Shown: in pieces, positions 18,515 to 26,743 of the stretch
Layout: every line of letters begins with the position of its first letter
Numbering within the stretch: the stretch's first letter is position 1
Assembly (NCBI RefSeq): GCF_900104815.1
Contig: NZ_FNTD01000003.1
Coordinates: 62,001-126,000, forward strand
Source of the DNA: Streptomyces misionensis
Lineage (GTDB): Bacteria > Actinomycetota > Actinomycetes > Streptomycetales > Streptomycetaceae
DNA length: 64,000 bases
Direction of reading: 5' to 3'
Notes under the pieces: model-generated
Databases searched by the model: none
The model's input: the letters and a program-made list of their open reading frames with translations, nothing else
What the model was told of the DNA's origin: nothing
Position numbers and translations under genes: made by a program

Positions 18515-19117
18515 TCAGACCCATCCCGCCTCACGGGCGATGCGCACCGCGTCGAGCCGGTTGCGGGCGCCGAGCTTCGTCACGGCGGCCGTCAGGTAGT
18601 TGCGGACGGTGCCGACCGACAGGAACAGCCGGCCGGCGATCTCCGCCGCGTCCGCGCCGTCACCGGCGATCTTCAGCACTTCCGTCTCCCGCTCGGTGAG
18701 CGGGTTGTCGCCGCTGTCCCAGGCGGCGAGCGCCAGCTCCGGGTCGACCACCCGCTCGCCCTGTGCCACCCGGCGGATGGCACAGGCGAGCTGGTCCGGC
18801 GGGGCGTCCTTGAGGATGAAGCCCCGGGCGCCTGCGGCGAGCGCACGGCGGAAGGTGCCCGGCCGCCCCAGGCTGGTCAGGATGAGCGACTGGCAGTCGG
18901 GCACCTTGCGGCGGAGTTCGGCCGTGGCGGTCAGCCCGTCCACGCCCGGCAGGTCGATGTCGATCACGGCGACGTCTGGCTGGTGGACGAGGGCCATCGG
19001 AACGATCTTGTCGCCGTCGGCCACCTCTGCCACCACCTCGATGTCGGGTTCGAGCCGCAGGAGAGCCACCAGCGCCCCGCGCACCATGTGCATGTCTTCG
19101 GCCAGCAGGACCTTCAT
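18515..19117 (-). CDS. LuxR/NarL-family response regulator
   Basis: 200 residues from the ATG at 19115-19117. The receiver domain starts MKVLLAEDMHMVRGALVALL, with the phospho-Asp in VIDIDLPGVDG and the switch Thr/Lys in ILTSLGR and GFILKDAP. The C-terminal LuxR helix-turn-helix reads LTERETEVLKIA...VGTVRNYLTAAVTKLGARNRLDAV. It is convergent with the kinase at 17194-18459, unusual for a pair normally co-transcribed, so the two may be set by separate promoters. Likely targets are the flanking azole-peptide or acyl-dehydrogenase operons (inference). Confidence 0.9.
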   Translation of the reverse strand: MKVLLAEDMHMVRGALVALLRLEPDIEVVAEVADGDKIVPMALVHQPDVAVIDIDLPGVDGLTATAELRRKVPDCQSLILTSLGRPGTFRRALAAGARGFILKDAPPDQLACAIRRVAQGERVVDPELALAAWDSGDNPLTERETEVLKIAGDGADAAEIAGRLFLSVGTVRNYLTAAVTKLGARNRLDAVRIAREAGWV

Positions 19118-19328
19118 GCCCAAGTTCCCCCGTGTCGTGCTCCGTCAGGCGTCTGCTCTGGTCAAGGGCAGCAGAAATCAAGCACCGCAGTGGTCCGGCA
19201 CTGCAGAAGGTGCGTAGCGGTCAGACGGATCGTACGCCGGACGCCCAGCCGAATCCATGTCCGATAACCGCAGACCCCGTCCGGGACGCGACCCCACCGG
19301 TCCGCGTCCCGGACGGGGCAACCGCCCG

Positions 19329-20201
19329 TCACGCCGCGAGTGGCGCCCTCGGTGCTCCCGCCATCGCCCCCGCCAGCGAGACGTCGAGCAGCGCGGCGGC
19401 GGCCGTGTCACCGCGGTGCCGTCCTCCGGGTACGTACGGCCCGGTGTCGTGCATCGCCCAGCTGACGGTGTAGGCGTCCGCCACCCGGGCGGTGCCGAAG
19501 ACCCACTCCGGCCCGGTGCCCGGCTCGCCGTCGGGGGTGAGCACGCGCGGCCGGCCTGCGTCGACATCGAACCCGAAGGCGCTGAACCGGAACCGCATCC
19601 CCTGTCCGATCGCCTTGCTGTACGCCTCCTTGAGCGTCCACAGCCGCACCATCTCGCCGGGCCGCCGGTCCTCGCCGACCTCGCCGAGCTGCGCGATCTC
19701 GTGCGGGGTCCAGAAACGCGATTCCATGCCGGTGAGCCGCATGCGCCGCCGGGTCAGCTCCACGTCCACCCCGATGCCGCCGCGCGCCGAGACCCCGACC
19801 AGCAACAGGTCCCCGGTGTGGCTGAGGCTGATGTCGAGCTGCGCGCAGCCGCGCAGGTACGGACGCCCGCCGGGCCGGTAGGCGAGTTCCACGGAGTGCG
19901 GGGGCGCACCGACCGCCCGCCCGGCGACGTACTTGATCAGCCGTCGGGAGGCGGCGAAACGGGCCCGCACCGGCTCGTGCGCCATGCCCGCGTAGCGCTC
20001 CCAGTCCGCGCCGAGCAGGTCGCGTAGCCCGGCGTCGTCGAGGTCGGCGGGGCGCCAGTCTTCGAGCACGCCGTAGACGAGGGCCGCGCCACGCTCGTGC
20101 AGGCTGCGCTCGATGCGCTGCCAGGGACCGGCGGGACCGCGCAGCCGCACCGGCCGCTGGTCGGACAGGGCGGTGTTCACGTCGTGCACGTCGTTCACCA
20201 C
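19329..20201 (-). CDS. Sfp-type 4'-phosphopantetheinyl transferase
   Basis: About 290 residues, starting at one of two tandem GTG codons (20196-20201). Core motifs are DISLSHTGDLLLVGVS, GIGVDVELTRRRMR and LWTLKEAYSKAIGQGM, the WxxKEAxxK site that binds Mg2+ and CoA. It transfers phosphopantetheine from CoA to carrier proteins. It overlaps the stop of the ACP-like gene, so the two are co-translated, yet that ACP lacks the target serine; its real substrate may be the PKS ACP at 5773-6039. Length is slightly greater than Sfp because of an N-terminal extension. Confidence 0.92.
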   Translation of the reverse strand: MVNDVHDVNTALSDQRPVRLRGPAGPWQRIERSLHERGAALVYGVLEDWRPADLDDAGLRDLLGADWERYAGMAHEPVRARFAASRRLIKYVAGRAVGAPPHSVELAYRPGGRPYLRGCAQLDISLSHTGDLLLVGVSARGGIGVDVELTRRRMRLTGMESRFWTPHEIAQLGEVGEDRRPGEMVRLWTLKEAYSKAIGQGMRFRFSAFGFDVDAGRPRVLTPDGEPGTGPEWVFGTARVADAYTVSWAMHDTGPYVPGGRHRGDTAAAALLDVSLAGAMAGAPRAPLAA

Positions 20202-20527
20202 GGCTCACCCGCCGCGCCCAGGGCACTCGGGGCGCCCGGGACGCCGTCGAGCGCGAGGCGGGCCCGCCGCCGCTCGGCGGCGAGGTGCCGGGCGAGGGAA
20301 CCCACGGTCGGGTGGTCCCACGCGGCGGTGGGCTCCAGCACGGTGCCGCAGGCGCGTTCCGCCTCCGCGGCGAGCGCCACCGCGCCGAGCGCGTGCAGCC
20401 CGTTCTCCTCGAAGGTCCGCGTCACGTCCAGCTCCCACACCGCGCACCCGAGCAGGTCGGCCAGGCACCCGGTCAGCCACTCGCCCAACCGCCCAGCTTC
20501 CCGGTGGAACACCTCGGCGTCGCTCAC
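20195..20527 (-). CDS. ACP-like protein without the phosphopantetheine serine
   Basis: 110 residues from a GTG at 20525-20527 that overlaps the upstream stop (GTGA). The fold matches an acyl/peptidyl carrier protein: helix 1 LGEWLTGCLADLLGC, the helix-2 region FEENGLHALGAVALAAEAERACG, and the helix-4 region DHPTVGSLARHLAAERR. The DSL-type motif should read G(L/H)DSL; here it is GLHALG, with Ala (GCG codon) in place of the Ser that carries phosphopantetheine. It therefore cannot be a normal carrier unless a nearby residue is used. It may be a scaffold or docking protein for the neighbouring dehydrogenases. Confidence 0.8.
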   Translation of the reverse strand: MSDAEVFHREAGRLGEWLTGCLADLLGCAVWELDVTRTFEENGLHALGAVALAAEAERACGTVLEPTAAWDHPTVGSLARHLAAERRRARLALDGVPGAPSALGAAGEPW

Positions 20528-22272
20528 GTCCCCACTCCCTCCCCTGTGGCCATCCCCGACGCGTACAAGTCGTAGGTGCGCCCGCTGTGATAACGGTCGA
20601 GAACCTCTCGCAGGACCCCCTCGGTGGTGGGCGTGCGACGGGCCGGGAGCGGGCGGCCAAGCCGCTGGGTGAGGCCCATGAGCGCCTCGGTCACCCAGGC
20701 CGGCTGGGCGAGGAAGGAGTCCGGGTCGCCGCTGTGCGCCTGCCATACGCCGAGGCACGCGGCGCCCGCGGTGACGAGTGCGTACCGGTCGGCGAGCGCG
20801 TACATGGGCGGCGTGGCGAGCGCGGCGGGTTCGCCGGGCGGCAGCGCGCGGCAGTCCTCGCGCAGCCCGCGCAGCTCGTCCTGGAGGCCCTGCGCCAGCT
20901 CGCGCAGCGGTTCCAGGGCGGCGGGGCCGACCCCGGGCGGTCCCTGCCACGAGCCGCAGGCCCGCACCGCCTCGCAGAGCGTCCCGGCGAGCGGGTCCGC
21001 GCCGGCGGTGAGCGCGAGCCGGCCCAGGTCGGCCGGGGGCAGCGGGCCGTCGGTGAACAGCGCGGCGGGCGCGCCCGGCCCGCGCAGCCACGCATCGCCG
21101 GCGAGCCGGGGGAACTGCGGCAGCATCGCCGCCAGACCGGCGGCGGCGCCCGCCCTGCCCAGCCCGGCCCGGGGCAGGTCGCGCAGGTAGCGGCGGAGGA
21201 CGCCGTAGCCGCCCTCGTCGGCGTGGAAGCGTGCGCCAAGCACCGGCGCGAGGTTCTGGACGGTCTCCTGAAGCAGCCCGGGGACCAGGTACTCGGTCAC
21301 CGCGGTGGGCAGACTGGAGTGCTCGGGCAGCAGATGCAGCGCACGGGCGGCGACGAGCGCGAGGCAGTCGCAGACGAGCAGCGTGACGAACGCCCGCGCC
21401 ACCGCGGCCCGGTGGTGCGGATGTTCGAGCGGCGCCCCGCCGTACGACGGGTGCTGCAGCCCGCACTCCACCGCGGTGCGCAGCGCGGTGTCGGCTCCGC
21501 CGAGCACCATGCCGGGCACGAGCGAGCGGGTGACCTGGAGGCACCGCAGCGCCAGCGGGGTCCCGTCGCCGGCCCCGCCGAGCAGCGCGTCGCCGGGCAC
21601 CGGGAGGTCGTGGAACTCCAGCCCGCGGCGGTGGCCGTCGCCGACCGCGCCCGGGTCCCGCGGCATCAGCCGGACGCGGTCGGCGTCGGCACCGGCGAGA
21701 TCGACCAGCAGCGCGGAGTGGCTGTGGCCGCCCTGGTCGGGGGAGGTGCGGCCGAAGACGACGAGCGCGTCGGCCTGCGCCGCGTGCGCCACGGCGGGCT
21801 TGACGCCGTCGAGCAGGAAGCCGCCCCCGTACGGCACCGCGTCGTACTCGCCCCGCAACAGTTCGCCGCCGTAGGGGAGTTCCTGGTGGGCCGCGGCGAG
21901 CGTACCGCCGCGCAGAAGCAGCTCGGCGGCCCGCCGGCGCTGCCCGGGGGCGCCCGCCGCCCAGACCGTCACGGCGCCGGGCAGCGAAGCGGCGGCGTGT
22001 GCGGTGCCGAGCGGGGTGTCGCGCCGGAAGAGGACGCGGGCCATCCGTACGAGTCCGTCCCACCGTGTCAGCCGCCCGCCGAGTTCCTCGGGCACCAGCT
22101 CGGTGGCGAAGCCGAAGCGGAGCAGCTCGCGCGCGGCCCGCGGGTCGGGCGCGCCCTGCTCGTCGGCGGCGCGCAGGGCCCGGTGGCCGAACGGGTTGCC
22201 GGACGCCTCCGGGTCCCCCAGCAGCTCCTCCAGCGCGGCGACCCGCCGCTCGACGACCTGTTCCTGCGTCAT
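20524..22272 (-). CDS. Acyl-CoA dehydrogenase-like flavoprotein (second of pair)
   Basis: 582 residues. The N-terminal all-alpha block has ELVPEELGGRLTRWDGLVRMARVLFRRD, a typical acyl-CoA dehydrogenase start, then a mid beta-domain (LLDGVKPAVAHAAQADALVVFGRTS) and a C-terminal helical domain (GMVLGGADTALRTAVECGLQ). Length exceeds the usual roughly 390 residues, with a C-terminal extension of about 150 residues, as seen in some dehydrogenases acting on carrier-bound acyl chains in antibiotic pathways. I could not identify the catalytic Glu with confidence. It is coupled at both ends (ATGA, GTGA) to its paralogue and to the ACP-like gene. Probable role: desaturating or oxidising a bound acyl or peptide unit. 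Confidence 0.8.
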   Translation of the reverse strand: MTQEQVVERRVAALEELLGDPEASGNPFGHRALRAADEQGAPDPRAARELLRFGFATELVPEELGGRLTRWDGLVRMARVLFRRDTPLGTAHAAASLPGAVTVWAAGAPGQRRRAAELLLRGGTLAAAHQELPYGGELLRGEYDAVPYGGGFLLDGVKPAVAHAAQADALVVFGRTSPDQGGHSHSALLVDLAGADADRVRLMPRDPGAVGDGHRRGLEFHDLPVPGDALLGGAGDGTPLALRCLQVTRSLVPGMVLGGADTALRTAVECGLQHPSYGGAPLEHPHHRAAVARAFVTLLVCDCLALVAARALHLLPEHSSLPTAVTEYLVPGLLQETVQNLAPVLGARFHADEGGYGVLRRYLRDLPRAGLGRAGAAAGLAAMLPQFPRLAGDAWLRGPGAPAALFTDGPLPPADLGRLALTAGADPLAGTLCEAVRACGSWQGPPGVGPAALEPLRELAQGLQDELRGLREDCRALPPGEPAALATPPMYALADRYALVTAGAACLGVWQAHSGDPDSFLAQPAWVTEALMGLTQRLGRPLPARRTPTTEGVLREVLDRYHSGRTYDLYASGMATGEGVGT

Positions 22273-23795
22273 CTCGGTTCTCCCTCCGCCATCGGGAACG
22301 GGAGGAGGGAGAAGGGCCTCCCGTCCTCGTACTGCCGGATCATCACCGTGGCCAGCCGGTCGAAGAGCGCCCCGTCGGCGCCGGACGGCGGCCGGACGCC
22401 GAGGTGGGCGAGGACGCGCGTCAGGCACGCCTCCAGCCACAGGCCGTCCCGCCACAGCCCGTCGGGGCCGTCCCCCACCGCCGGCCCGCCGCCCAGCCAG
22501 AGCCCGGCACAGACCGCGCCCGCGAAGCACAGCGCGTACCCGCGACCCAGGCCCGGGTCGCCGGTCACGGCCGGTCCCGGCAGTCGCTGGTGCAGCGTGT
22601 CGGTCACCTCGAGCAGCCGCTCGGCGTGGCCTGCCGCCACACCGAACTCCGGTGCGGCACGGGCGAGATGCCGCAGCCGCCGCACGGACAGCGGCAGCGT
22701 GCCCAGCACCGCGCTGCCGTGCCGGGAGAACAGGCCGATCCGCTCCGGCGCGAACGGCACGACGGCCTCCGCCGCACCGAACAGCCGGTCGAGCTGCGGC
22801 CGGTGGTCGTGGGGCGAGCGGTGGCCGCGCACGAGCGACCTGAACTGCGCCGCCAGCACCTCCCGGCACAGATGGGCGTCCTCCGCCAGCGCGGCGGCCC
22901 CCGTGAGTTCCGGGACGAGCAGCCCCACCACGGCCGAGGTGACGCTCAGTTCGCCCGGCAGCAAATGCACCGAGCGGACGGCGACCAGGCTCAGCGCCTC
23001 GCACAGCAGCAGGTCCGCGTACGCCTCGGCGAATCGCCGGGTCTGCGGCGGCCTGCTGCCGGCCAGCCGCTCGCGCAGCGCGTGCTCGGCCGCGCCGAGC
23101 GGTAACGCCGAACCGGCCGCCCATCCCAGCTGACGTGCCTTCAGCACGATCTCCGCACCGCGTCCCTCACCGCCCACGAGGGCGTCCGCACCAACCCGCG
23201 TGTCGCAAAATGCGAGCCGCCGGCTTCCGGACGGGCCGCCGCGGCCGGGCAGGCTGTCGGGGCGGAGCAGCAGCAGCGAGTGGGCGCGAGGGGTGGCCAC
23301 CGGCGAGGTCCGGGAGAGCAGGCTCACGTACGAACCCGGCGCCAGGTCGTCGCCGACCCACTCCTCGCCGTCGACGCGGTAGCCGCCCACCACGGGGTAC
23401 GCGGAGACGCCGGTGTGGGGCTCCGGACCCATGCCGGGCACGGCGAGCGACGACGCGATGCGCGTGCCGCCCACGACCAGCCGCCCGACCCGGTGCGCCG
23501 CGACCGCATCGTCCGAGACCCACACCGGCGCCACCGCGTGGAACGTGCGGCCGTGCGCCAGCGCGACGCCCGGGTCGCGCCGGGCCACCATGCGCAGCGC
23601 CTGATGGAGCTCGGTGTAATCGGTGAGCTCGCCGCCGTACTCGGCGGGGACGTAGTACGCGGACAGCCCGCACCGGTCGAGTGCCGCGCATACCCCCGGA
23701 CGCCTGCGGCGCCGGACCGCCCCGCCGCCGTCCAGCGCCCGCTCCAGCCGGGTCGCGAAGCGCCGGAACCGCAGCCGCCTCCGCTCCCCCGTCAT
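22269..23795 (-). CDS. Acyl-CoA dehydrogenase-like flavoprotein (first of pair)
   Basis: 508 residues from the ATG at 23793-23795, which overlaps the stop of the small gene upstream. Family blocks are GLSAYYVPAEYGGELTDYTELHQALRMVARRDPG near residue 45, a beta-domain with GYRVDGEEWVGDDL, and a helical C-terminal domain (KARQLGWAAGSALPLGAAEHALRE, RRFAEAYADLLLCEALSLVAVRSVHLLPG). It is a diverged paralogue of the next gene: both contain the phrase ALSLVA/CLALVAAR followed by HLLP. A heterodimer or two sequential oxidations is plausible. Substrate unknown. Confidence 0.8.
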   Translation of the reverse strand: MTGERRRLRFRRFATRLERALDGGGAVRRRRRPGVCAALDRCGLSAYYVPAEYGGELTDYTELHQALRMVARRDPGVALAHGRTFHAVAPVWVSDDAVAAHRVGRLVVGGTRIASSLAVPGMGPEPHTGVSAYPVVGGYRVDGEEWVGDDLAPGSYVSLLSRTSPVATPRAHSLLLLRPDSLPGRGGPSGSRRLAFCDTRVGADALVGGEGRGAEIVLKARQLGWAAGSALPLGAAEHALRERLAGSRPPQTRRFAEAYADLLLCEALSLVAVRSVHLLPGELSVTSAVVGLLVPELTGAAALAEDAHLCREVLAAQFRSLVRGHRSPHDHRPQLDRLFGAAEAVVPFAPERIGLFSRHGSAVLGTLPLSVRRLRHLARAAPEFGVAAGHAERLLEVTDTLHQRLPGPAVTGDPGLGRGYALCFAGAVCAGLWLGGGPAVGDGPDGLWRDGLWLEACLTRVLAHLGVRPPSGADGALFDRLATVMIRQYEDGRPFSLLPFPMAEGEPR

Positions 23796-24076
23796 GGCTC
23801 GCCCGCCTCGCGGTCGGCGGCCCGGAGCGGGTACGGCCCCGCCCTCAGCGTCCGCTCGAGCCAGCGCTCCAGGTCGGTGAGGGGCAGGTCCGCGCGGACC
23901 CGTTCGGGGTGCAGCGGCGGTGGGCCGAGCAGGGGCGGGGCCGCGGCGTCCGCCTCGGGGCCGCTCAGCCAGGACAGGGGGACAGGTCCGCCCAGGCAGA
24001 CGCAGACCGCCTGCATTCCCTCCGTGGCGAGCAGCCGGACCACGACACCGCCCAGCCTCCGCCAGCACCTCTTCAC
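23792..24076 (-). CDS. Small uncharacterised protein of the acyl-dehydrogenase operon
   Basis: 94 residues from a GTG at 24074-24076 with GGAGAGGG upstream. I do not recognise a family. The N-terminal half (VKRCWRRLGGVVVRLLATEGMQAVCVCLGG) is basic, then hydrophobic with two Cys; the C-terminal half (LTDLERWLERTLRAGPYPLR) looks helical and amphipathic. It overlaps the stop of a truncated upstream frame (GTGA) and the start of the dehydrogenase downstream (ATGA), which supports it as a real operon member rather than chance. Confidence 0.55.
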   Translation of the reverse strand: MKRCWRRLGGVVVRLLATEGMQAVCVCLGGPVPLSWLSGPEADAAAPPLLGPPPLHPERVRADLPLTDLERWLERTLRAGPYPLRAADREAGEP

Positions 24077-24185
24077 CCGTCCCTCTCCTCTGCACCGGGG
24101 GCTCCACACCCCGTCGGCACAGCCTCCCCCCGTCCCCTCAACGCCCGCTCCAAAACCGCCCGATAAACCTCCGCGGACCTCGGGC
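24073..24185 (-). pseudogene. 3' end of a cluster gene truncated by the ISAzo13-type element
   Basis: On the minus strand a frame ending PRSAEVYRAVLERALRGRGE...GAPGAEERDG stops at 24073-24075, on top of the GTG of the small gene (GTGA). Stop-start overlaps of this kind join every gene of this operon, so this is probably the surviving C-terminus of the operon's previous gene. Upstream it runs into the transposase gene, whose own last residues lie in this stretch in another frame. The upper boundary is approximate. Its function cannot be judged from about 35 residues. Confidence 0.5.
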
Positions 24186-25820
24186 CGCCCGTCGGTCCCC
24201 GAAGGACGAGACGCTGTTGGGGTTGTCGGTCTGGGCTCGAACCCGAGCCTGGAGGGCTGTGAGGGCGGAGGGCGGGGTGGCCGCCGGCGGGATGACGATG
24301 CTGTGCGTCTTGAGCAGCCTCCTGATCTTCAGCAGGGTGCGGTGCATGGCGGTCCGACTGCTGTCGAACAGCACCGCGAGGGGTTCCGCGGCCAGGGCGA
24401 CCCGCAGGTGAAGGACGGCTGCCAGGACCTGGTCGGGGAAGGCGAGCCGGGGCGGGCGGCCGCGCTTGACGTCGCCGTCGAGTGCCAAAGCGTCGGTGAG
24501 ATCGCTCAGTTGCTGCCGTGACATGCCGGTCAGGGCGGGGTCGGACAGGAAAGCGTGGTCCCACTCCGGGGCCGGCTTCTGCGGAGCCCGGGTCGCTGGG
24601 ACGGCTGGGCAGGGCTGGGTGTGCAGGGCATAGTTCCAGTCGCCGTGGAAGGCGTGTCGGGTCAGTGGCAGGGCCGCCATCTCCGCGTCGCCGATCTGGA
24701 CTCCGGTTGGGTAGGTGTTGGTGTCCAGCTCGGCCATGACGCGCAGGCCGGTGCGGGTGGTGGTCGCGGCGATGGACTGGACGATGACTTCGTGGCTGGT
24801 CAGCGGGCGGCCGCGCCAGTTCATGGTGATGTGGGAGAAGAGCCGGTGCCCGATTTTGTTCCACTTTGATGTGCCCAGCGGCAGGTGGCACACGGTGATG
24901 GTCAGTCCTGTTTCGGCAGCGAGCCGGGCGAGTTCGAGCTTCCAGACCCGGGTGCCGTAGCCGTTCGAGCCGCCCGCGTCGGCGGTGATGAGCAGTCGTG
25001 TCGCCTGCGGGTAGGCGGCCCGGCCCTGGCCGCACCACCAGCGGCGGATCGATTCCACTGCGAACGCGGCGGTGTCGTGATCGGTGCCCATGTTGACCCA
25101 GCCGGTGTCCGCTGCGAGAGCGTAGATCCCGTACGGGACGGCCTTGCCCAGCTGCGGGTCGGCGAAGTCATGGACGTTCACCGGCACCGGATCAGCGGCA
25201 GGCCGCCACTGGCGGCCGTTGTTCTTGAACTCGCCGACGAGCTCCTTCTTCTTGGTGTCCACGCTGATCACCGGCTGGCCGGCGTCCCGGTGATCGCGGG
25301 CCTGCTCGTTGAGATAACGGAACTGGGCATCCCGGTCCGGATGCTGGCTGCCCTCGACGGTCTTGGCGTTGGCCTGCAGACTGAAGCCTTCCTCCCGCAG
25401 CAGGTCCGCGACGGTGTCCGCACTGACTTTGTGCCCGGTCCGAGCCAGCTCCCGCGCCAACGTGCGGGTCGACTTCACCGTCCACCGCAGTGGCGACATG
25501 GGATCACCGCGCTCGTCCGGCTCGACCAGCGCCAGCAGTGCCGGCCGCAGCCTCGGATCAAGATCTGCGACCCTCTTGCGGCCCCCGCCCGGCCGCCGCA
25601 CCCGCCCCAGAGGCTCCTCGCCGGTCTCCAGCTCGAACACGCCCTTGCGGACCGTGGTCTCACTCACCGAGGCCGCCCGCGCGACGGACCGAACACCACC
25701 GTGTCCCAGGACACGGGCCTCTGCGGCCATCAGCAGCCGTCGCTGCCGCTCATCCAGATGCGGGAACAACACCGAAAACTTCATGACGAGTTGGGTACGG
25801 ACCTCGTCCGGGATACGCAT
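24138..25820 (-). CDS. ISAzo13-family transposase
   Basis: 560 residues. It begins MRIPDEVRTQLVMKFSVLFPHL, has helix-turn-helix blocks (GGVRSVARAASVSETTVRKG; TLARELARTGHKVSADTVADLL) and a DDE-type core with PVISVDTKKKELVGEFKN, LLITADAGGSNGYGTRVWKLEL and GTSKWNKIGHRLFSHITMNW, all diagnostic of ISAzo13-like transposases. The last 20 or so residues (SFGDRRAARGPRRFIGRF) look like flanking DNA read by the transposase frame, suggesting the element's left end is lost or lies near 24190-24210. I did not find matching terminal inverted repeats. It separates the dehydrogenase operon from its original upstream DNA. Confidence 0.92.
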   Translation of the reverse strand: MRIPDEVRTQLVMKFSVLFPHLDERQRRLLMAAEARVLGHGGVRSVARAASVSETTVRKGVFELETGEEPLGRVRRPGGGRKRVADLDPRLRPALLALVEPDERGDPMSPLRWTVKSTRTLARELARTGHKVSADTVADLLREEGFSLQANAKTVEGSQHPDRDAQFRYLNEQARDHRDAGQPVISVDTKKKELVGEFKNNGRQWRPAADPVPVNVHDFADPQLGKAVPYGIYALAADTGWVNMGTDHDTAAFAVESIRRWWCGQGRAAYPQATRLLITADAGGSNGYGTRVWKLELARLAAETGLTITVCHLPLGTSKWNKIGHRLFSHITMNWRGRPLTSHEVIVQSIAATTTRTGLRVMAELDTNTYPTGVQIGDAEMAALPLTRHAFHGDWNYALHTQPCPAVPATRAPQKPAPEWDHAFLSDPALTGMSRQQLSDLTDALALDGDVKRGRPPRLAFPDQVLAAVLHLRVALAAEPLAVLFDSSRTAMHRTLLKIRRLLKTHSIVIPPAATPPSALTALQARVRAQTDNPNSVSSFGDRRAARGPRRFIGRFWSGR

Positions 25821-25920
25821 ACCACACCAACGAGCCTTGGGACGGGAAGCAACACCTTGATGATCTGCAAGCCCTTAGCGTTGTCCCGTAACTGCTGGTC
25901 ACAGGCGAGATGATCTCTCT

Positions 25921-26088
25921 GTGGCTGGTGTGATCACGGCGTCGGAACCCTCCTGGATAGCCCTGTTCACCGGGCTGAGCCCGCGGCAGTTCGGCAAGCT
26001 CGTCACCGCGCTGCGACGCGAGGGTGGCGACCCCGACCCGGTCCGCAGGGCCGGCTCTGGAGCCTGCCGATTCCAGTCCTGCTGGTAG
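25921..26088 (+). pseudogene. IS5-type transposase, N-terminal fragment
   Basis: A GTG at 25921 starts VAGVITASEPSWIALFTGLSP followed by RQFGKLVTALRREGG, the standard N-terminus of a Streptomyces IS5-type transposase. The frame degrades at RRAGSGACRF and stops at 26088 after 55 residues, against about 270 normally. DNA just upstream (TTAGCGTTGTCCCGTAA, near 25877-25893) looks like the end of the same element. Confidence 0.7.
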
Positions 26089-26354
26089 CCGCGTACTTAG
26101 GGGGTTACCGGCGGTACAGGTCTCTGGCTGTGCTGCGGGGATGCCGGCCCCTACGCCGTTGTCCCGGCGCGCAGAGTGCCGACGGTCTAGGCTCCGGGTG
26201 CGGGGCCGTCTTCCGCCCGATGCGGCCCCGCACCTCGGTCTCACCGACCTTGCCGCACCCGCCGCTTCAACCTCACGGTGTCCGTTCACCGAACGACAGA
26301 CTGCCGCGGCAGGACAGACAAGAGGCTCGCTGAGCAGCTCTGGAGGGGGTCACG
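26089..26354. other. Decayed DNA after the IS5 fragment
   Basis: About 265 bases with no gene I can support. Short open stretches are low-complexity Arg/Pro-rich frames. It is probably the remaining scrambled body of the IS5-type element, up to the 3' end of the tpg pseudogene. Confidence 0.5.
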
Positions 26355-26721
26355 AACAGGTTTTGACGCGGCCGAAGTCGAGCTGCTCAACGTCGGTGAA
26401 CTCCATCATCAGGCCCTGGGCGCGGCGGCCGCCGTCGCGGAAGTAGGTCTCGCCCAGGGCCTCGGCGGTGATGGCGCGCAGTTGCTGGTCGGTGGCGCCG
26501 GCCTGCTGGGCGTCGAAGAGGCAGGCGGCGTAGGCGGGTGGCAGGGCGAGGGTGAGGTCGTGGATGCGGGCGTCGTCGGTGGTTCCAGGGGCGGAGGTGA
26601 AGCCGAAGCGGGCGTGGGTGTCGATGACGAGTCCGGTGGTGGTGGCGGCCTGGCGGCGGGCCTGTGCGCGGATGCGGGGCTGCTAGCGGGCGCGGACGGC
26701 GCCGGCCAGGCGCCCGGCTAG
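26355..26721 (-). pseudogene. tpg: Telomere terminal protein gene (tpg), 3' part, with nonsense codon
   Basis: Read on the minus strand: DLAGRLAGAVRAR, stop, QPRIRAQARRQAATTTGLVIDT, then ARFGFTSAPGTTDDARIHDLTLALPPAYAACLFDAQ, TAEALGETYFRDGGRRAQGL and MEFTDVEQLDF. This is the C-terminal two thirds of Streptomyces Tpg, the protein covalently bound to the 5' ends of linear replicons. The TAG at about 26682 stands where family members have Trp (RARWQP). The 5' part lies beyond the IS701 element at 28820 onward and joins in frame across the CTAG duplication. The gene is doubly dead. Family call from remembered Tpg sequence features. Confidence 0.75.
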
Positions 26722-26743
26722 TACTCCAGTGCGGTTTCGTGAT

